NCBI GenBank assembly: GCA_965153455.1
Contig: OZ234497.1
Span: forward strand, 18,469,872 to 18,533,871
Source: Sphagnum compactum
Lineage: Eukaryota > Bryophyta > Sphagnopsida > Sphagnales
Reading direction: 5' to 3'
Length of the DNA: 64,000 bases
In this document: piece after piece, positions 36,940 through 47,637 of the stretch
How the letters are laid out: every line of letters begins with the position of its first letter
Position numbering within the stretch: position 1 is the stretch's first letter
The notes under the pieces: model-generated
Told to the model about the DNA's origin: nothing
What the model saw: the letters and a program-made list of their open reading frames with translations, nothing else
Databases searched by the model: none
Translations under genes and position numbers: made by a program

Positions 36940-37750
36940 AGTGTCGCGAAGAAGGCGACGACTTGCTGCCGTCGCCTTCTTCTCTGGTTTTTTTTGGAAG
37001 GCACAAGGGGACGGCAGCTACCGTCCCCTTCTTTTTGTCTTTGTTTTGTTGCAGCAAGAACAAGGAGAAGCTGCCGTCGCCTTTTTCTTTGGTTTTTGTT
37101 GGAAGGCAGAAGGGGACGGCAGCTGCCATCCCCTTCTTTTTGTGTTTGTTTTGTTACAACAAGAAGAAGAAGAAGGCGACGGCAGCTTTGCTACCGTCGC
37201 CTTCTTCTTTGGTTTTTTTTGGGAAGGCAGAAGGGGACAACAGCTGCCGTCCCCTTCTTTTTTATGTTTTGTTGCTGCAAGAAGAAGAAGGCGACACTTC
37301 CGTCGCCTTCTTTTTTTTTGTTTGTTCTCATGCAGCAAAGAAGGCAACGGCAGCGCTACTATCGCTTCCTCTTTTTTTTGCATCGAAGAAAGCGACGCCA
37401 GCAACGTCGCCTTCCTTTTTTTCTTTTTTTTGTTGGAGCTGAGAAGCCGATGGCACCAAAGCGGGGAGAAAAAAAAAAAACAATAGAAGGCGACGACAGC
37501 TTCTGTATTCTTCTTTCTGTTTTTTGTTTCAGCGTAGAGTTAGCTCTGGTTTTGTTTTGCTTAGGTTCCATTGTAACAAAGAAGAAGAAGACGACAGTTG
37601 TTCGTCACCTTCTTCGATGGCTTTGCTGCAAAAAATTGGCGACTTGCACTTTTTTGCTGGTCTAGCTGCGAAGAAGGGGACGGCAGCAATGTCGTCACCT
37701 TCTACAATGGTGGCCCAGATGTGAAGAAGGCGATGGCAGTAAATAATTCT
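36940..37750 (+). repeat. Array of stem-loop repeats in MULE A
   Basis: About eight short inverted repeats follow one another. Two kinds alternate: one with arms GAAGAAGGCGACGGCAGC and their complement around a short loop (for example about 37165-37210), and one built on AAGGGGACGGCAGCT and its complement with almost no loop (about 37007-37032, 37106, 37229). They are separated by T-rich TTTGGTTTTTTTTGGAAGGC or TTTTTGTTTTGTTGCAGCAA spacers. Frames across the array encode only low-complexity peptides. Copy B carries a parallel array. Confidence 0.85.
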
Positions 37751-37837
37751 TTTTTTTTTTGGGTCTTTTTGGTTAGTTTCTTAGAATTGACAATTAACAA
37801 TATAATGGTTGTTTTTTTGTTGAGGTTGAAGGTTATA

Positions 37838-39450
37838 ATGGCTCGGAAAAGGAGATTAAGGAAAAGTGATGGCGGTGAGTTGGAGGTGCATAAGCAAAAT
37901 GTTGCTTCATCAGATCAAGTGGTTGCGGAGGAAGTTGTTGTTTCATCAAATCAATTGCAAATTGTTGTTTTTTCACATCAAGCAACTGCTGAGGGTATTA
38001 CTGCTTCTTCGGATCAGCCAATTGGTGAGCAAAATGTTGCTCCATCAAAATTGAGACACCAAAAGCAAAATGTTACTTCATCAGATATGAAAATTAGAAA
38101 ATTGATGTATCAAGCAATCTATGTGGATTAGAAATGTTACTTCATCAGATATGAAAATTAAAAATTGATATATCAAATAATCTATGTGGATTAGAATTAA
38201 CAAGCATGACAATGAGTAATGTAGATTGAAAATTTTGAGCAAAAAATGATGGATTAGATTGATTTAGAATTTACATATATAAAACTAAATGTTTTACATT
38301 TAATTATATCTGCGCCTTCCATCATTTGATGGAAGGTGCGGGATTTTTTTTGTCAAATTTTTTTATTGCAATACCTGAAAGCAGTTAAAGTTTGCAGGAA
38401 TTATATTTGATTGTGTGATTTTGGTTTGGAATACCTGCATTCTATTTCTGAACACTTTATGTGTAAAGTTTTAGGGTTAGGGTTTTTTAATTACAAAGTA
38501 GTGATTTACTTTTTGATATTTTTTTATTGAGGTCCAGAACTTGAAACCGACCAGGTTTCTCAACCACTGGCACCCCCTTGTCCACCTAATTTGGCTCGGA
38601 AGAACAAGGAATGGACAAAGGTTGGGTCGAAATGGAAGTGCAAAGTTGGCATTTGCACTGTCGCATATTGTGCCAAATGGTTGTTGACCAAACATTTGAA
38701 GGAGGTGCATGGCTTGGTGGCAAAAAAGGCCAAACTTGGGAGGCCTTCAACTTCTGCAGGAGGTCCTCGACATCAAGACCATGCCAAAATGAATGCTTGC
38801 ATCTTGGGAAATACAATGGCTGTGCAAAGGCGGAATGATCAAAAGGTTGCTAGTCGTGCTCATGCCAAAGCACAGCGCGAGTGGAATCACCTGGTAGTTG
38901 TTGCAAAACAGTGTCCACCATTCCCAAAACCAGCTTTGGTCAAATTAGCTTCAGAGCAATTGTTAAAGGTGTTGGGCCTCAATGCCTGGGGCGTGGGCAG
39001 TGTGCCTCGAGATGCGACATCACGGATGGAAAAGGATGAAGATTTACAAAGGATGATTCGATCCACCCGTTGTGTATATGCACGACAATTGAAGACGGCA
39101 TAGGATGTCAAAAATTGGGATCGAAAGTCTAGTAAAACAAGTCGGATAAAACAGTTGGCAGATGTTTTGGATTTTCATGATTCTAGAATGATTCATGGAA
39201 GGTAAGAAACATTAATAAACAATGTTTATTGTTTTTTTATTGCATTTCATCCAAGGTGTGTTAGGGTTTAATTTGGTGGTTTTTGGGTGTTTATAAGGTT
39301 CAGGACCAAACACAGAAAGAGTTTGTTACAAATGCAGTTTAGGTTGAGATGCAACGTCGCCATTTTTACACTGCTCGTCATGCAGCAGAGGCTGCAAATG
39401 CATATCGAGCTAAACACGAGATTGTAGATATTGATATGGGTTAGGGTTTC
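37838..39450 (+). pseudogene. MULE-borne C2H2 zinc-finger protein gene, copy A (broken)
   Basis: A first coding piece starts at ATG 37838 (MARKRRLRKSDGGELEVHKQ, then Ser/Gln/Val-rich repeats of ASSDQ) and a second follows an acceptor at 38531 (ETDQVSQPLAPPCPPNLARK). The zinc finger KCKVGICTVAYCAKW, LLTKHLKEVHG has C-x4-C-x12-H-x4-H spacing. It is followed by a conserved basic region (QRRNDQKVASRAHAKAQREW). A TAG at 39101-39103 replaces the Trp codon of copy D; the next splice acceptor is altered (TTATAAGG for TTATAGGG), and a second TAG interrupts the last exon (39297-39450). So copy A is not translatable to the end. The function is unknown; it may be an element-encoded DNA-binding accessory protein. 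Confidence 0.6.
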
Positions 39451-39856
39451 ACTTTATATAGTTAGTTAGGTTTATAGCCCTTTTATTTTTTGGACTACCC
39501 AATTTTGAATTTCAATCCTTTGATATGTTATAGAGAACCAACGCTTTTTTTTCATTGGATTCTTTAGTAATATTTTCATGCACCCATTTTTGTACATCTT
39601 TTATCAATATAGTAGTATCTTCTATTCACATGTGTTTTATGGGTATGTGGTTAATCATATATGTCTTCTTTGTCATAATTTTCTTAGTACTTGAGATGTA
39701 AAAATCAAACTGAAGATCAAAATGAACATTGTGCTATACTTACATCTAATATAATAGGACTCACATCACCTAAAGACTTTTAAAACAATACACACATTTT
39801 AAACATATAATACCTACATCATTTTCTATTATAAATTCCATAAGGAGATTTTCAAA

Positions 39857-40080
39857 TATGCAATACCCGCATATAAGTCTTAAAATAGCCGCATGCATTT
39901 TGCATTCATTGCAATACCCGCATATAAATCCCATAATAGCCGCTGGCATTTTGCATTCCTTGCAATACCTGCATATAGTTCCCATATTAGCCACTGGTTT
40001 TTTTTACATCGTTTGCAATACCCGCATATAGGTCCCATAATAGTTGCTGGTTTTTTACATTCATTGCAAAACTTACATTT
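39857..40080. repeat. Tandem repeat with TGCAATACCYGCAT core in MULE A
   Basis: Four units of about 50-53 bp start at about 39859, 39910, 39961 and 40014, each with TGCAATACC(C/T)GCATATA followed by a variable TCCCATAATAGCCGCTGG part. A further inverted copy of the core is at 40180-40193. Confidence 0.85.
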
Positions 40081-41324
40081 TGTCATAAAATTAATTCATG
40101 ATAATAATTAATTTAGGTATATAAAAAGACATATTTTGGGTACCCAAAGCACTTATTAGTTATTTTGGAATGACATTACATGCGGGTATTGCATTTAACA
40201 TTAATATTATCATTATTTTGTGCTTTTGCATTTCACACATTTTGTGTTTATTATTTGGAAACAATAGTAACCTTTGTGCCATATTAGACTTCATGTGTGT
40301 GTTGAATACATGATGTTCAAAAACTTTGGGCTATGGTTTCCTCCATACAAAATTGATTCTAAAACAAAAATTTTAATGCCAATGGCAACAATTTTGATTA
40401 GTTATTGAGACATTTATTAAGGTAAAATATTAGTTCTGAAATATATGAACCAAAATCCTGTACACTAAATCATAAAGCATAACCCTACAAATCCAAATGA
40501 TATTTTGTCATAAGCCTTATTACAACCCTAACTATACAAACCCTAACAAAAAAAAATCTTAGTAATATATGCCCTAAACCCAAAAAACTATACAAGCTAT
40601 ACAAATCATATAATGCAAAATAAACAAATTAAAAAGAACATAGGAAAAAAATTAAAAACCAAAATTCAAAGGTTTTAAACTATAAATATTTATTAACTGA
40701 AAGAAAATACGTTAATCTTTAAAAATAATCAAATAAATTTCATACAAAATCAAAAGAGAACATATGTCTTTTACCTTTGTGTGATCTTTCCAACCTAATT
40801 TTTCCACTCTTTTTGAAGAAAGATATAAAATGCAATTGTATTACTTCATATATGTGTAAACCCTAAAATTTTCCCCCCAAATTTAGCCTACTTTAGATTA
40901 ATTACTATACATTTGTGAAAAACTTATTAATTAATTTATGTGTCTCAACCCTAAACCTAATGGTTAAATTAGTAGGGTATGTAATTAATAGAGTAGTTAG
41001 GTTAGTAGGGTAGGTGGTTAGTACAGTAGCTAGGTCAGTAGGATAACTAGTTATTAGGGTAGCTGTGTTAATAGGGGATAATAAATAAGGTACCAAGGTT
41101 GGTGCAATATATTTATGAAGGTAGGAAAGTGAACAGGGTAGCTATGTGTGAGGTCAGGTCCAGGAAAAATGACCAAGCAAAAAAAAAAAAAAAAAGTACA
41201 GTGGTCAGCAACAAAAAGAAATGGACTGTGATGAACCCCATCCGGCGTCGAATGAAAAAACGCAACCCATCCAGTGGACAGAACGGCCAAGTGGTGCATT
41301 GGTGGTTGCTGGTTCACTTTAGCC

Positions 41325-41333
41325 GCATAGGAT
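41325..41333. repeat. Target-site duplication, right (GCATAGGAT)
   Basis: Identical to 36560-36568 and directly adjacent to the right terminal inverted repeat of MULE copy A. Confidence 0.88.
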
Positions 41334-41712
41334 GGCACCTTACTGGTAAAGTTCTTTGTCTCCTCTCAAACAATTTTTCTTTTTGTGCGGTGAAAATTTG
41401 TCAAAAGGCCTAGGGGTGATGGCTCACTAGTAGAACCCCTTCTGGGACCACAACATGTCCTTGATGCCAAGGGCTTCTCAGGTCAAGTCTGCTGTTATGC
41501 TTTAAAATTATAATAATACTCATCAAAAGGCAACAATAATTCCCTTGTCATAGTTCTGTTTACTTGCTGTTATTTTAAAGCTCCACCACAAAAATGCCAT
41601 CACTGAAGGCGAAATTATTCTAGGGATGCTCACCCCTGTTACAAAATTGGAGAAAAAAAATTGTTTTCAAAATGAAATTGCAACAGTCCATTTCTAACAA
41701 AGTGCACGAGGG
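41334..41712. other. Spacer between MULE A and the LTR-like repeat
   Basis: No gene. The last bases (GTGCACGAGGGGGAT) are purine-rich and resemble a polypurine tract before the LTR-like repeat, so the stretch may be decayed internal retrotransposon sequence. Confidence 0.4.
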
Positions 41713-42853
41713 GGATTGTTTAGGGTTACACACATAATTAGATTTGTAGAGATGTTGTAGTTTAGAACATAGACTTGATAGGAGTTTAGAGTTTTATTGG
41801 GATTGGAAACCATAGATTTTTCATGTTTTCAATTCTAATTTCTACTTTTAAAATTATAGAATTTTAATATGCTTGATTTTAAGTAAAAAGAGTACTATGA
41901 ATTTTATGAAGAAACATGGACTATACTCTAAAAATATTATGTTTTGATTCACATCTCTAATTATATTCTGATTGAAAATTCTATTTTAAGAAAAAAATAG
42001 AATTAAGGAAAATGAATAGTAGTTGTAAGTAGGAAATTGTGTAAAAATAATCTGCTAGAATTGTTTTGAACAACTGAAACCACAAATTTTAAGTGTTGAA
42101 ATGAATGATTGATGTGAACTTTGTAATACTTTAAATAGGCAAAAAGCGATTATAGGATACAATATGCACCTACCACAACGTTGGCCTATATGTCGGGACT
42201 AATGCAAAAATTAACATGTTTGGACTAACATCGACATGAAGACAAATGCGAAAATGACACATCATGTTGATTTTGACAACCTAGTTTTTTTTTTTTTTTT
42301 AAACATTTTAACAATTTTGAATACATTTAGCACACTTAAGGGTCTTCACATAAGTGACCCTATTCCCTCAAATCAATCTTGCAAAATCTTCACATTTTTC
42401 CACCTTTGCCATTGGGGGGGGGGGAGGGGATGGACCCCATATTCCATGGAAGAATGCCAAAGAAAATCAATCTTGAAAAATCTTCACATCTTTCCACCTT
42501 CGCCATTACATGAGGGGCGGGGATGAACCCCACACTCCATGGAAGAATGCCAAGGAAAGTGGACAAGTTGGAAGAAACCAGCTTAACCAACATATGTTTT
42601 GGCACCTATAAAATCTATAGTGCATAATTTTTGTATATGGTTCATCTCTTATCTTTGCTTGATGAATCACCTTTGTTCCTTGTGATAGAGCCTAATGAAG
42701 GGGTTGCTCAATACACATGCATTCATGGATGCATGGTCAAAGCACCTTGACCTCTCATGCCATGTAAATGGGTGATCAAACTTCCCCGACTTTGTGGTAA
42801 TATCGTGATTCTGACTTAAATGTTTAATTAGTAGGTGCTTGGTTGCATAACAC
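41713..42853 (+). repeat. LTR-like repeat, copy 2 (1.14 kb)
   Basis: Direct repeat of 30208-31353 with the same ends (GGGGGATTGTTT and GGTTGCATAACACT). It differs by scattered substitutions, a T-run at about 42287-42300, and a roughly 12-bp deletion near 42702. As in copy 1, a purine tract precedes it and no primer-binding site follows. Confidence 0.65.
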
Positions 42854-42876
42854 TACAATCTTAGGCTTTCCAACAT

Positions 42877-43203
42877 CCGGAGGATGTGTTGTTTTTCCAA
42901 GATGTTGGTGAAATCAACGCGACTCAAGTCCCATTCACCATAGGTATTCAAACACCAACTCAATGTGAGTCCATGTTATCATATGGTCACAATGGTGCCA
43001 TTTCTATGGATGCCACATTTGGCACAAATGACATGAAATTCCATTTATTCACCTTGATGGGGTTTAATGATCATCACACAAGTGTCCCTTTAACATGGAT
43101 CATTACAAGTAGGCAAACAGTTGAGGATTTGATCGAATGGTTAAAACCATTAAAAGATAAGATGTTATCACACATGCCACATTGGAAACCATCATGTTTT
43201 GCT
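42877..43203 (+). pseudogene. MULE transposase fragment (DDE core, first Asp)
   Basis: The plus frame reads PEDVLFFQDVGEINATQVPF, then YGHNGAISMDATFGTNDMKF, HLFTLMGFNDHHTSVPLTWI, ITSRQTVEDLIEWLKPLKDK and MPHWKPSCF. This is the MULE-domain pattern of Mutator-like transposases, with the first catalytic Asp in MDATFGTN. The later catalytic residues and the SWIM zinc motif are absent: the frame ends at about 43227 after KFQNFQF. It lies between the LTR-like repeat and MULE copy B, outside copy B's own terminal repeat, so it belongs to another, truncated element. Confidence 0.72.
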
Positions 43204-43620
43204 AAATTTCAAAATTTTCAATTTTGAAATTTTGGAAAATGAAAAATGTGTTCACACTTGGTCCAATGGAGCAAGCTACACTAGTATTGACAATAATGGT
43301 CTCTTTGAAGTCCAATGATGCCAATCGCATGGAAAGGTATCATCACAATTGAAGTTTTCTCAACATTTTGTGCCGATTGTGCCAACATCAAGGCATTATG
43401 GCTTGATAACCAAGCCAGGTGAGTACGGGTGCGCCTCATGCTAGTTTGGTGAGAAACTACAAAACGTAACTGCCTGTTGTACCCGTAAGAGGACCCCTTG
43501 TGTTGGCCTAATATGAATGAGGCCATTCACAAAATAGAACACCTGCCCACAAGGATGTTATGGTATCTTATTATTCAGCCAAAGTGAACCAATATGAATG
43601 TAATGGAGCAGGCTCATGAC
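43204..43620. other. Decayed sequence left of MULE copy B
   Basis: No supportable gene. A second terminal-repeat-like sequence, AGCCAAAGTGAACCA, lies at about 43578-43592, only 43 bases before the copy B end, suggesting nested or abortive MULE ends. Confidence 0.4.
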
Positions 43621-44840
43621 GACTGGAGTGAACCAGCAGCCACCAATGCACTAGTTGAGGATGAGGCTGTTGAAGTCGTTTTGGGGATGAACCAAAACCA
43701 CATCCTCCCTGCCCAAATATATATATTTTTTCCCGCCTCTACTCTGCCCCAAAACATTTCTCTCCTACCTACCTACCTCCCACCTACCTCTTACCTCTTA
43801 CCTACCTCCCCCCTCCTACCTCCTACTGACCCCCTCTTACCTCCCACCTACCTCCCCCCTCCTACTTCCGATCGCCATCGCCAGAGTCGAAGTGGGAGCA
43901 CCAGAGCCGGAGCTGGAGCGGGAGCGCCGGATCGAAGCGGGAGCACCAGAACCGGAGCGAGAGCGGGAGCGCCAGAGCCCGAGCTTCCACTTCCAAGCTT
44001 CAAGGTAAGCTTTCATACCTTCTTTCAACTTTATTTTTTGATGTAGCGCTGCGAAGAAGGTGACGACTTGCTGTCGTCGCCTTTTTTTCTTTGTTTTGTT
44101 GTAGCAAGAAGAAGAAGAAGGTGACGACAGATTTGCTGTCGTTACCTTCTTCTCTTGTTTTTTTTGGAAGGCAGAAGAGGACGATAGTTGCCATCCCTTT
44201 CTTTTTGTTTTGTTTTGTTGCAACAAGAAGAAGAAGAAGGCGACGATAGCTTTGTTGCCGTTACTTTTTTCTCTGGGTTTTTTTGGAAGGCAGAAGGGGA
44301 CGGCAGCTGCCGTCCCCTTCTTTTCTTTGTTTTGTTGCAGCAAGAAGAAGAAGGTGACGCTACCGTCGCCTTCTTCTTCTTCTTCTTTTTTTTGCATCGC
44401 AAAAGGCGACGGTGCCTTCTTTTCTTATTTTTTTTGGAAGGCAAAAGGGGACGCCAACTGCCGTCCCCTTCTTTTTGTTCTGTTTTGTTGCAGTAAGAAG
44501 AAGAAGAAGGCGACGACAGCTTTGCTACCGTCGCCTTCTTCTTTGGTTTTTTTTGGGAACACAGAAGGGGACGGTAGCTGCCGTGCCCTTCTGTTCGTTT
44601 TGTTTTGTTGCAGCAAGAAGAAGAAGGCAACACTTTCGTCGCCTTCTTCTTCTTTTTTCTGTTCTCGTGTAACAAAGAAGGCAACGGCAGCGCTACCGTC
44701 GCCTCCTCTTTTTTTTGCATCGAAGAAGGCGATGCCAGCAACGTCGCCTTCCTTTTTTTCTTTTTCCTTTTGTTGGAGCTGAGAAGCTGATGGCACCAAA
44801 GCGAGGAGAAAAAGAAAACAGAAGAAAACAGAAGGCGACA
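43621..44840 (+). mobile_element. MULE-like element, copy B (5' part only)
   Basis: The sequence starts GACTGGAGTGAACCAGCAGC and matches the first 1.2 kb of copy A: the AGGATGAACC-type region, CTACCT leader, the GGAGCGGGAGCGCCAGAG block and the stem-loop array. Similarity stops around 44840. The zinc-finger gene and the right end are missing, so the copy is truncated or has exchanged its right part. Confidence 0.8.
44050..44765 (+). repeat. Array of stem-loop repeats in MULE B
   Basis: About ten inverted repeats of the two kinds seen in copy A. At 44293-44320 there is a perfect 28-base palindrome made of GAAGGGGACGGCAG and its exact reverse complement. Others lie near 44235-44265, 44350-44375, 44455-44475, 44505-44540 and 44565-44590. 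The T-rich spacers are shared with copy A. Confidence 0.87.
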
Positions 44841-46704
44841 TGTTGGATTCAATTTGTTGCTCCTATTTAATGTGTGCCAAACTTTCCGGTTTTTTTTCCT
44901 TTGTATGGTCTTCATCCTTTCTTCTTGGTTGCACCTTGTATTTTCTAACCTTACTTTGGCTGCATTATATTGAACTTCCAATTACACAACCACAAATGCA
45001 GGTGTCAACACAAATCTTTACTAATCAAAATGCTGTTCACCATATAGTGATAATTATTATTTATAATCTATGGATTTTGTGTGGATCAGATCCTTCCGAA
45101 TCATTTCATGAGCTACCATGATCAATAGAGGGCATCATCAACACAAACACATATTTTTAAACTAAGGATATTCTCATCTTGTCCCACTGGCTTGTTTCCT
45201 GAACACCCCACCACACAATCCAAGAAATTGAAGGTTTTGACAAGCGGTTGAATTGCCAAACTATAACAACACATAGGCTAACCCAAAAAGTTCATGAAAC
45301 AATCTTCACTCAAAGCTCCCATATAGACAAGTATTCACTCAAATTCCCAGCCAAATCCCCAACGACCCACACATTCTCATAAAAATGGAGTTTTTCCCAG
45401 GCACATTTACTCCCAAATTTTTTGATGCAGCCACTAACCAGCTCTGTAATCCCCTGTAATTTTCATCACTTCCACAGATAAGCCCTAAGCTATGTCCATC
45501 TACACTTCCCTGATCTCATGCCATCAAACTCAGCATAGCCAAAGAAAAGAAAATAGGAGACAGCAAAAACAAAATACCCAGTTTGGAGAATTCAGCTTCT
45601 CCATGGACTGTCCACAAAACATCTGCAGCTTCTAATTCAACATCCTTACTCTAAAAACTTCCCCCGACCAAGAAAATGAAACAGGTACTTACCTTCCAGT
45701 TGTAAGCCATGGTTTCAGATGGTTTTAAATTGGACTTTTTTGAATCTTTTGTAGAAAACTTGGAAATCAACAAATATCCTTGGAACTTGGTATTGCAACT
45801 TGGAATTTTTTTATTAAAGCTAAACTTTCAGTCAAGTTTCAATACCAAGTATATACTTGCCTCATGCCAACCAAAATTCAGTCTTGGACCCAATATGAAG
45901 CTCATATGAAAGTATTCAAAGGGACCAAATGCCAGGACCAAGCTGATGAAAGTTCCAAATGACATTCACATCAAGGACAACAAAAATCAAAACAAAATCA
46001 AAGCTCAAGCTTAAATTCCTTTTACTACCAACCTTGGGAAGATTTCAATTCAGGCCCTATTTTTTATCAATGTACTTTTTTGTTTTGATTCGGTTAAGTG
46101 TTGATCTCAACTTGAGCTCACTCCTTTACAGGAAAATTGTTGCTCTTGAACCTGAGTCCTCTGGTTTTTTTAGAAATCTTTATTGCACACGTAGCCCCAG
46201 TTTTTGCCATAGTTTTGAAATTTTCTTAAATGAGAAGATGCCAAAGAAGAAGGAAACCTTTGCTGAAATTGTAATAAAACAGAGAGAAGCTTCCTGGGAC
46301 TCTCAATCCATGGCTTGTTGGTGATATAAGGTAGTGTGATTCATATTAATTAGTTTGGGGGGACAACCTTGACAATTTTTTTCTCTTGGTGATAAACCTC
46401 TCTAATTAGTTCATCACCGAAAACTGAAAACCCACTCTCAACACACTGGCACAGTCCTAAGATTCAAATTGTCCACTAATTGGCTTGCCACTGATTTACA
46501 TGAAAAAATTTAAACTTTTAAAAATGTCCCTGCAAACACACAAGTTTTATTTACACTAAGCATGCAACTCTGTTGTTTCTCCATAGCACAAAGAAAAAGA
46601 AGAAGAAAAAAACAAAGAAAAAAATGAAATGAAAGCAATGAATTCATGAAAAATATTGATTAAACTAAATAGCAAAAAAAAAACACCCCTCTAGTTTTAT
46701 GTAC

Positions 46705-47075
46705 ATGTGACGAACCCATGTAAGTGAAAAGAATTGAACTTTTTGTGGCTTTCACAACCACTTTGAAACTAAATCAAAACAAAGGTTTATCTATAATGTT
46801 CTATCCATGTGCCCAACCCATGCAAGTGAGAAGAATAAAACTCTTTTTAGACCTCCATAACCACCTTGCCAACTAAAGCAAAACAAAAGTATCTTCTTCC
46901 TAATGTTACCTCAATGTGGCTCACCCATGTAAGGGAAAATAACAGAACTACTTTCGGACCTTGCAAACTAAACAAACGTATGCTTTCTCTCTAATGTTCT
47001 CTCAATGCTGCTCACTTGTGTGTAATAGAACTACTTTTGGACCTTCACAAGCACCTTGCAAATTAAACCAAAAGA
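46705..47075. repeat. Degenerate tandem repeat, about 100-bp unit
   Basis: Four diverged units, with the shared block CACCCATGTAAGTGAAAAGA-like followed by AGAACTACTTTTGGACC-like sequence, start at about 46715, 46817, 46924 and 47013. Confidence 0.65.
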
Positions 47076-47564
47076 AAAGTGTGTCATAACACAAAAAGCC
47101 ACCCATGACACAAAATAGAAAAGAAAACAACTCACAACCCCCACTTACCCAAGATAGAAAAGAAAAAACTCGCATCCCCCTTCCAAAAGAAAAAAATCCC
47201 GGGCCTCTCGGGTGCATGCTGCATCTCCTCATTGGCTGAGCAAGATTTTGATTTTTAAATTCGTTGGTCACCATTTTTGCTCCCATAGTAATGCCAGGGG
47301 CACTAAGTATTGGGGTGCGTAGTGAGGGCCTACCTCTGAGCGTATCAAGGGTTAGTTGGCTGTTCAGTGGCCTGAGCAACAACTGTGCTGAGGACACGTG
47401 ACAATCGGTAATGCACTCCGACAGTAACACCTTACCCTAAGGTCAGTTTCATTATTAAATAATACTCAAAATAGTGAAATGAAATTTGTGAAAATATGAA
47501 GTTGACATGTTGAAAATCATCATAATTATTATCATACGCTACATCTTATATATAAATTCACTAC

Positions 47565-47637
47565 GTCCGTCCGTGACGGAGCTCGGGTTTCACGCGGACC
47601 GGTCCCGGCGCGCGCCTCGAGGTCCTGAAACCCAGGT
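47565..47637. repeat. GC-rich foldback island
   Basis: In otherwise AT-rich DNA this 70-base stretch is strongly GC-rich (CGGACCGGTCCCGGCGCGCG). It is bounded by GGGTTTCA and its exact complement TGAAACCC. It may be the end of an unrecognised element or a small structured sequence; no RNA family is recognised. Confidence 0.45.

Larger units (their letters stand above)
36569..41324 (+). mobile_element. MULE-like element, copy A (4756 bp, full length)
   Basis: The left end is GGCTGGAGTGAACCAG and the right end in reverse complement is GGCTAAAGTGAACCAG. The two ends match at about 31 of 37 positions. A perfect 9-bp direct duplication (GCATAGGAT) flanks them, so the ends are exact. Inside, in order: CTACCT-rich leader (36710-36790), stem-loop array (36940-37750), a gene for a C2H2 zinc-finger protein (37838-39450), a tandem repeat built on TGCAATACCYGCAT (39857-40075), and an AT-rich tail with GGTTAGTAGG runs (40960-41060). 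No transposase is encoded, so it is non-autonomous by itself. Related copies B, C and D are in this window. Confidence 0.87.

Noticed and set aside
36629-37665. Several long overlapping frames on both strands (up to 285 codons)
   Set aside because: They only read through the stem-loop repeats of MULE A as low-complexity K/R/S/P/F-rich peptides in every frame, with no conserved frame between copies A and B.
30208-42853. A single LTR retrotransposon of 12.6 kb bounded by the two repeats
   Set aside because: No primer-binding site after the left repeat, a purine tract before both repeats, and no gag or pol remnant between them.
43594-44981. Long overlapping frames on both strands in MULE B
   Set aside because: Same reason as for copy A: repeat-driven open frames without coding conservation.
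45959-46324. 121-codon plus-strand frame
   Set aside because: No recognisable domain, AT-rich repetitive surroundings and no homologous copy in the window.
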